Shown one piece after another: positions 60,005 to 64,000 of a stretch of 64,000 nt of DNA. The notes below the pieces were generated by a model. That model worked only from the letters and a program-made list of their open reading frames with translations, did not search any database and had not been told where the DNA came from. The DNA is from Armatimonadota bacterium. Its GTDB lineage: Bacteria; Armatimonadota; Fimbriimonadia; Fimbriimonadales; Fimbriimonadaceae. Position 1 is the stretch's first letter. The number at the start of each line of letters is the position of its first letter. The stretch spans positions 1,273,805 through 1,337,804 of the forward strand of contig JBAXHT010000001.1 in the NCBI GenBank assembly GCA_037138755.1, read 5' to 3'. A program made the position numbers and the translations under genes.

Positions 60005-63000
60005 ATGTTGTTAAAGGCTCGGTTTTTTGGCGTTTTTGTGCTCGCTATGTTCGCGCAAGCGACACTCGCGCAGTTGTCGTGGTTAGGTGGAACAACCACC
60101 TTCAATATGGGCTCCCAAATCCCGACGGTTGGCGCCTACATGCAACCATTCTCGAGCGTCACAATCTCGACCCAAACCTTCCCAATCGCCGCCGGCCAAA
60201 GTGTCGTCGCCGTGGTCACGACCAACAACTGGCAGACGCAAACCGAGATTCCGCTCAACTTCGACGGCAACGTTGGCAACAACACCAAGTGGTACGGCAT
60301 AGTCGGCCCTTATCCACAAGGAACCAACGTCCAGTTCTACCTTCGAGCAAACGGCTCCGGGAATACCGTTCAGTACGACAACAATAGTGGTCAAAACTTC
60401 CAATACACCTGGCGGTACTCCCCCGCGGCTCGACGCGGCGCGATCCTCCAGTGGTTCGCTACCGACTACAAAACGATGCTCAAACGACTTCCCGAAGTCG
60501 TGCAGGCTGGCTATGGTTCGATCTACCTACCACCGCCATCCAAGTCCGGCGGCGGAGGCTTTAGTGCCGGCTATAACCCGATTGATCGCTTTGACCTCGG
60601 CGATCGCCTGCTTAGCGGGACCGTCAAAACGAGATTTGGTAGCACCGAAGAGCTCCAAGACCTGATCCGAGCAGCAAAGCGTTTTGGTCTTGAAGTCTAT
60701 TGCGACCTCATCATCAACCACAACGATAATCGCGCGAGCTGGGCGATCAACCGCTACCCAGACATGATCCCAGAGGATTTCCATATTCGAAGCAGCGCAG
60801 ACACTGGGAACAACGAAATCGACTTTAACAACGCTGGGCCCCTGAGCTTTTCGATGCTCAACCATGACCTGGTTGGACTGGCAGACATCGCCCACGAAAA
60901 CGGAAACCTAACGCAAACGGGTGTATTCAACCTTCCCAGTTTCGCTGAGTGGAACATGTGGGGCAAGCCATGGTTCGTGAGGCAACCGACAACGCCCCAG
61001 TACTATCCGGGAGGAGTACCGGTGAAGGAAGATGTCCGAGAATACTTGCGCCGCTGGTGCTGGTGGCTCAGCACGGTGGTTGGCTTCGATGGCTTCCGTG
61101 TGGATGCTTTGAAGCACGTCAATCCACGCTTCATGATGAAGACTCAGGGGCAAGCGGGTTACGATTCCAACAACTCTGATCTGCTGCCGTCGATCTATGC
61201 CGCGAATCCCAACGCCTACATTTTTAGCGAAGTTCTCTCCGGCGACAACTATGAGCTTCGTGAGTTTGCCAAGACCGGCACCCAGCTCCTCGACTTCCCG
61301 CTAAAATTCAAGACCGCCTCGCTGTTCAACTCAAGCGGATTTGGTGATCTGACTCAACTAGCGAACGGCTTCGCAATTGACGGGAACACCGGACTGGGTT
61401 TCCAGAATGGCGGGGTTGATGCGTCCCTTGGCGTCAGCTTCATCCAAAGCCACGATGACAACGCGCCAGTTTCTAACAACTTGGCCCATGCTTTCTCGCT
61501 CTTGCGCCCTGGCGGCTCGGTTGTTTACTACGACGGAAACAACTTGAATCCCTCTGACTACGGCCAGTTCCCCCGGCCGGGCCGGTACGATTCGCTTGGC
61601 AACGGCAGCGACTACACCCTGAAGATGGTCGATGCGCGAAATCGCTTCGGACGAGGCACGATCTTCAATCGCTGGACAAACGACAAACTCTACATCTTTG
61701 AGCGGCATGTGAACGGTCAAGCGACGATCCTGGTCGGCATGAATATCCGAGGCGATCTCACATCGCTTACTCAGACTGTGAACACCGCGTTTGCACCGGG
61801 AACGGTTTTGGAAGACTTGAGTGGTCAACAGCCGAATGTGACCGTCAACGGCTCGGGTCAAGCAACGATAACCGTCCCTTCAAACAGCACCTCGACCAAC
61901 AGCAATAACGCTCGGGGCTACGTGCTCTATGCTCCGGTTTCGCCGAAGGCGAACGGTACACCGATTGTTGTGTCAGACGCGGTCACCACCGTTTCCTACC
62001 CAGAAACTACGATAACGCAACCAACGGGCTCGTTTGCCCAGACCGCGGGCACGCAGACCAAGCGGGCAACCGTCACTGGCAAGTCGCTCAACGTCAATAT
62101 CAATACGACCGCCGATGGGAACGCTGCGTTCGTGATGCTGGACAATGGAAAGCCAGGAGCTTGGTACACCGGGCTCACGAACACTCTGGAAGGTCTCACC
62201 GATGGCTACGTCGCCACAACAAAGCTAGCGAACGGTAGCTTCCGGCTCGCAAACTTCGATATCTCAAATCTTGAGGATGGTCTGCACGTCCTCAAGGTCC
62301 GCGTGTTTGCCGACACTGGCAGCCGCCCCGGCGTATTCAGCGACTTTTACTACTGGTTCGATGTCCGTCGGGGACTGGGGACTGGCTGGACCATTGACGG
62401 AAACCTCACCGAATTCGGTACTGAGGCCAACTGGTGGCAGCAACGTACTCCTTCATCGAGCTCGAATCGTCTGGATGGGCTCTTCATTTCAAATGACGAC
62501 CAGTACCTCTACATCGGGCTTGCTGGTCGAGTCGACCCAGCCGAGGGAATGACGAACGGAATGTCGTTGTTGATCGACCCTGCAGTCGGTTCAAGTGGAG
62601 GGATCACGAATCTTGCGTCTCTTAATGATGATAGTGGTCCGGCTCCGAGGCTTTTATCGAATACTCGCCTCACTGTTCCAAGTGGGTTCTCCGCAAAGTT
62701 GGCTCTATCCAGCTTCCGCCATAGTGTGCTAAGCACGTCGCCGGAATCGGGAATCAATGGGCTGCCCACGCTGCCGAAGACCGCCGGTGCCGAGGCGGGC
62801 ACTTGGCGAATTGACCCCACTAGGCTGAGTGCGCTGATCGGAGTTCCTAGCAGTATCGCCATCCAACCGCGAACTTCACCTACGGGGACTCTCACCGGGC
62901 TTGAAGCAGCGATTCCGTTGCGATCAATCTTCCGCAACGGAGCAGTAAGTGGCCAGGCAATGGGCTTCCTAGCCTATCTTGGAACGACTGGAGAGGCAGG

Positions 63001-63490
63001 GACAACACTTCTTTCCACTGACCCTCTCCGGGGAAGTATCGGCGGACGGCCCGAAGCCGTGAGCTGGCTGTCGAACCAGTTCCTTCCGACCCAGTCAAAT
63101 GTCTTGAATGACCCTGGTACAAACTTGTTGACGGTTCCGAGCTTCCTAAGCTACCAGCCGATGCGAGCAAGCGCGAGTCCTGACATTGTCATTAGAACCA
63201 CGAGTTACGATCCCGCGACCCAAACTCAGACGGTCGGGGTTCGGAACAATGGAACAACCACCCTGTCTGGCCCGGTTTGGTTGGTGGTCACTCCTGGAGT
63301 AAAGAGCACGGCTCAAGTGGTGAATCGGCAGGGGATGACCATTTACGGAACGCCGAAGCCGTACTGCCTGATTCGCCGGACGAGCCTTGCTCCGAAGCAA
63401 GAGCAGGTGTTCGAGGTGAAGTTTAGCAACGTGAACGGAAGTTCGCCGCTGGCAACCTACGCTGCAATGTTTGGTAGAGGCGCGCTGTAG
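60005..63490 (+). CDS. Large secreted GH13 alpha-amylase with N- and C-terminal beta domains
   Basis: The 1161-residue enzyme has a signal peptide (about 1-22) and an N-terminal beta-sandwich resembling a starch-binding module (about 23-135). The GH13 barrel follows, with YCDLIINHNDN (region I, about 233), GFRVDALKHV with nucleophile Asp (about 365), IFSEVLSG with acid Glu (about 407) and FIQSHDDN (region IV, about 480). A small beta domain is next, then Ig-like repeats, and a DOMON/CBM9-like domain from about 795 (TIDGNLTEFG; DDQYLYIGLAG). It degrades alpha-glucans outside the cell. ATG 60005 follows AAGGG. An upstream palindrome suggests control. Confidence 0.93.
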   Translation: MLLKARFFGVFVLAMFAQATLAQLSWLGGTTTFNMGSQIPTVGAYMQPFSSVTISTQTFPIAAGQSVVAVVTTNNWQTQTEIPLNFDGNVGNNTKWYGIVGPYPQGTNVQFYLRANGSGNTVQYDNNSGQNFQYTWRYSPAARRGAILQWFATDYKTMLKRLPEVVQAGYGSIYLPPPSKSGGGGFSAGYNPIDRFDLGDRLLSGTVKTRFGSTEELQDLIRAAKRFGLEVYCDLIINHNDNRASWAINRYPDMIPEDFHIRSSADTGNNEIDFNNAGPLSFSMLNHDLVGLADIAHENGNLTQTGVFNLPSFAEWNMWGKPWFVRQPTTPQYYPGGVPVKEDVREYLRRWCWWLSTVVGFDGFRVDALKHVNPRFMMKTQGQAGYDSNNSDLLPSIYAANPNAYIFSEVLSGDNYELREFAKTGTQLLDFPLKFKTASLFNSSGFGDLTQLANGFAIDGNTGLGFQNGGVDASLGVSFIQSHDDNAPVSNNLAHAFSLLRPGGSVVYYDGNNLNPSDYGQFPRPGRYDSLGNGSDYTLKMVDARNRFGRGTIFNRWTNDKLYIFERHVNGQATILVGMNIRGDLTSLTQTVNTAFAPGTVLEDLSGQQPNVTVNGSGQATITVPSNSTSTNSNNARGYVLYAPVSPKANGTPIVVSDAVTTVSYPETTITQPTGSFAQTAGTQTKRATVTGKSLNVNINTTADGNAAFVMLDNGKPGAWYTGLTNTLEGLTDGYVATTKLANGSFRLANFDISNLEDGLHVLKVRVFADTGSRPGVFSDFYYWFDVRRGLGTGWTIDGNLTEFGTEANWWQQRTPSSSSNRLDGLFISNDDQYLYIGLAGRVDPAEGMTNGMSLLIDPAVGSSGGITNLASLNDDSGPAPRLLSNTRLTVPSGFSAKLALSSFRHSVLSTSPESGINGLPTLPKTAGAEAGTWRIDPTRLSALIGVPSSIAIQPRTSPTGTLTGLEAAIPLRSIFRNGAVSGQAMGFLAYLGTTGEAGTTLLSTDPLRGSIGGRPEAVSWLSNQFLPTQSNVLNDPGTNLLTVPSFLSYQPMRASASPDIVIRTTSYDPATQTQTVGVRNNGTTTLSGPVWLVVTPGVKSTAQVVNRQGMTIYGTPKPYCLIRRTSLAPKQEQVFEVKFSNVNGSSPLATYAAMFGRGAL

Positions 63491-63519
63491 TTATGCGGTA
63501 AAATGTAAGTTCTCCGCGC

Positions 63520-63595
63520 AGGGGTATAGCTCAGTTGGTAGAGCGTCGGTCTCCAAAACCGTAGGTCGCGGGTTCAAGTCCTGTTGCCCCTGCCA
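63520..63595 (+). tRNA. tRNA-Trp (anticodon CCA)
   Basis: The 76-base gene folds into a cloverleaf. The acceptor stem AGGGGTA pairs with TGCCCCT (one G-U), the D arm is GCTC-AGTTGGTA-GAGC, and the anticodon loop is CTCCAAA with CCA at 63553-63555. The T arm has GGGTTCAAGTC. The 3' CCA is encoded. Position 27-43 of the anticodon stem is a T-T mismatch, the only irregularity. It stands alone, 29 bases past the amylase stop. Confidence 0.96.
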
Positions 63596-63655
63596 TTTTA
63601 CTGCGGAAATCTCAAGAAACCGATCCTAGTAGAAATGCGTTTATACTAGTCAAGT

Positions 63656-64000
63656 ATGGACGGCGAATACAGCAAGCTGGAAAAGGACTTCCTTGGCAAT
63701 GAGCGGATGGTTCATTACAACTCGGACGGAGTTGCCGTTTCCGCCAGCCGTGTTGAGCGAGCCGAGGATGGGTCGATGACGGTCGGTGAGCCGATTCCTC
63801 TTTCCACCCAATCGCAACCGACCCAAGTACCGGTCCGGCCGACTACAGATGCTGGGCCAGGAAGTTATCCTCCTGGAACCGTCGCCACGATCGGTATTGC
63901 GTCTTTTGTCTTGGCTGCCCTAGCAGCTTTGTTCATCATCAACTCAAACAAGTCGGATTCGCCGGCCGAGCGGTTTAATACTGCTGTCTACCGTGATCCT
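63656..64000 (+). CDS. Single-span membrane protein of unknown function (partial)
   Basis: The frame starts at ATG 63656 and is open for 115 codons to the window edge. It encodes a charged, soluble N-terminus (MDGEYSKLEKDFLGNERMV), a Pro/Thr-rich stretch (about residues 50-75) and one membrane span (TIGIASFVLAALAALFII, about 83-100). The reading then continues SNKSDSPAERFN. I recognise no family. It lies 61 bases after the tRNA. A TATACT box at 63642-63647 precedes the start by only nine bases. The topology (cytoplasmic N-terminus, periplasmic C-terminus) fits anti-sigma-like or secretion-related proteins, without proof. Confidence 0.6.
   Translation, partial: MDGEYSKLEKDFLGNERMVHYNSDGVAVSASRVERAEDGSMTVGEPIPLSTQSQPTQVPVRPTTDAGPGSYPPGTVATIGIASFVLAALAALFIINSNKSDSPAERFNTAVYRDP

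Overview
The window looks like chromosome of a diderm, heterotrophic bacterium, most likely a member of Armatimonadota (Fimbriimonadales-like). This is inference from the mix of a PEP-CTERM protein, a sulfatase, several secreted glycoside hydrolases, a very large MoxR/von Willebrand operon, futalosine-type menaquinone synthesis (mqnA) and an AsnRS; a planctomycete-like relative cannot be excluded without a marker-gene tree. Genes are densely packed, often with ATGA or TGATG overlaps, and TTG/GTG starts are common. No rRNA, CRISPR array, transposase or prophage module is visible.

Layout. 1-2784 (minus): end of an unknown exported protein and an ABC exporter pair. 2864-5377 (plus): a MoxR ATPase, a parvulin-like foldase and a nitroreductase. 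5415-18823 (plus): one apparent nine-gene operon, in which an ABC exporter (two permeases and an ATPase) lies between a glutamine-amidotransferase-like membrane protein and a coiled-coil membrane protein, followed by MoxR, DUF58, BatA-like and VWA/GATase proteins; it probably serves envelope assembly or protein-complex remodelling. 18815-22403 (minus): glycosyltransferase, a 59-residue Trm112-like protein, aroQ, an M24 aminopeptidase and a degenerate ABC ATPase, all overlapping. 22839-30557 (minus): two ABC proteins, asnS, sulfatase, a uracil-DNA-glycosylase-like protein, speE and a TMEM175-like channel. 31386-40675 (minus): DEAD-box helicase, GH13 amylase, purple-acid-type phosphatase, mqnA, DUF3052 protein, methyltransferase and M14 carboxypeptidase. 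40776-46592: GH31 glycosidase and a large VIT-domain protein, convergent. 46724-53057 (plus): amidase, outer-membrane-like protein, tiny lipoprotein, ECF sigma/anti-sigma pair, dioxygenase, thioesterase, accB, cyanophycinase-like peptidase and an SDR protein.

The accessory part is 53088-58518. Here the DNA becomes visibly richer in A and T, and a two-gene operon appears that belongs to no pathway seen around it: a GHKL ATPase with a STAS-like N-terminus (55250-56368), translationally coupled to a 721-residue protein with two phosphoribosyltransferase-like folds whose PRPP loops have lost the usual acidic pair (53088-55253). Three copies of a dispersed repeat lie just upstream of it and around the neighbouring PEP-CTERM gene. 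One copy appears to have cut off a duplicate of the N-terminus of the sigma-factor gene that follows. This pair is the best candidate here for an undescribed system, possibly defence or stress signalling.

58519-64000 (plus): a second ECF sigma/anti-sigma pair, a 1161-residue secreted amylase preceded by a perfect palindrome, tRNA-Trp(CCA), and the start of a single-pass membrane protein that runs off the window.
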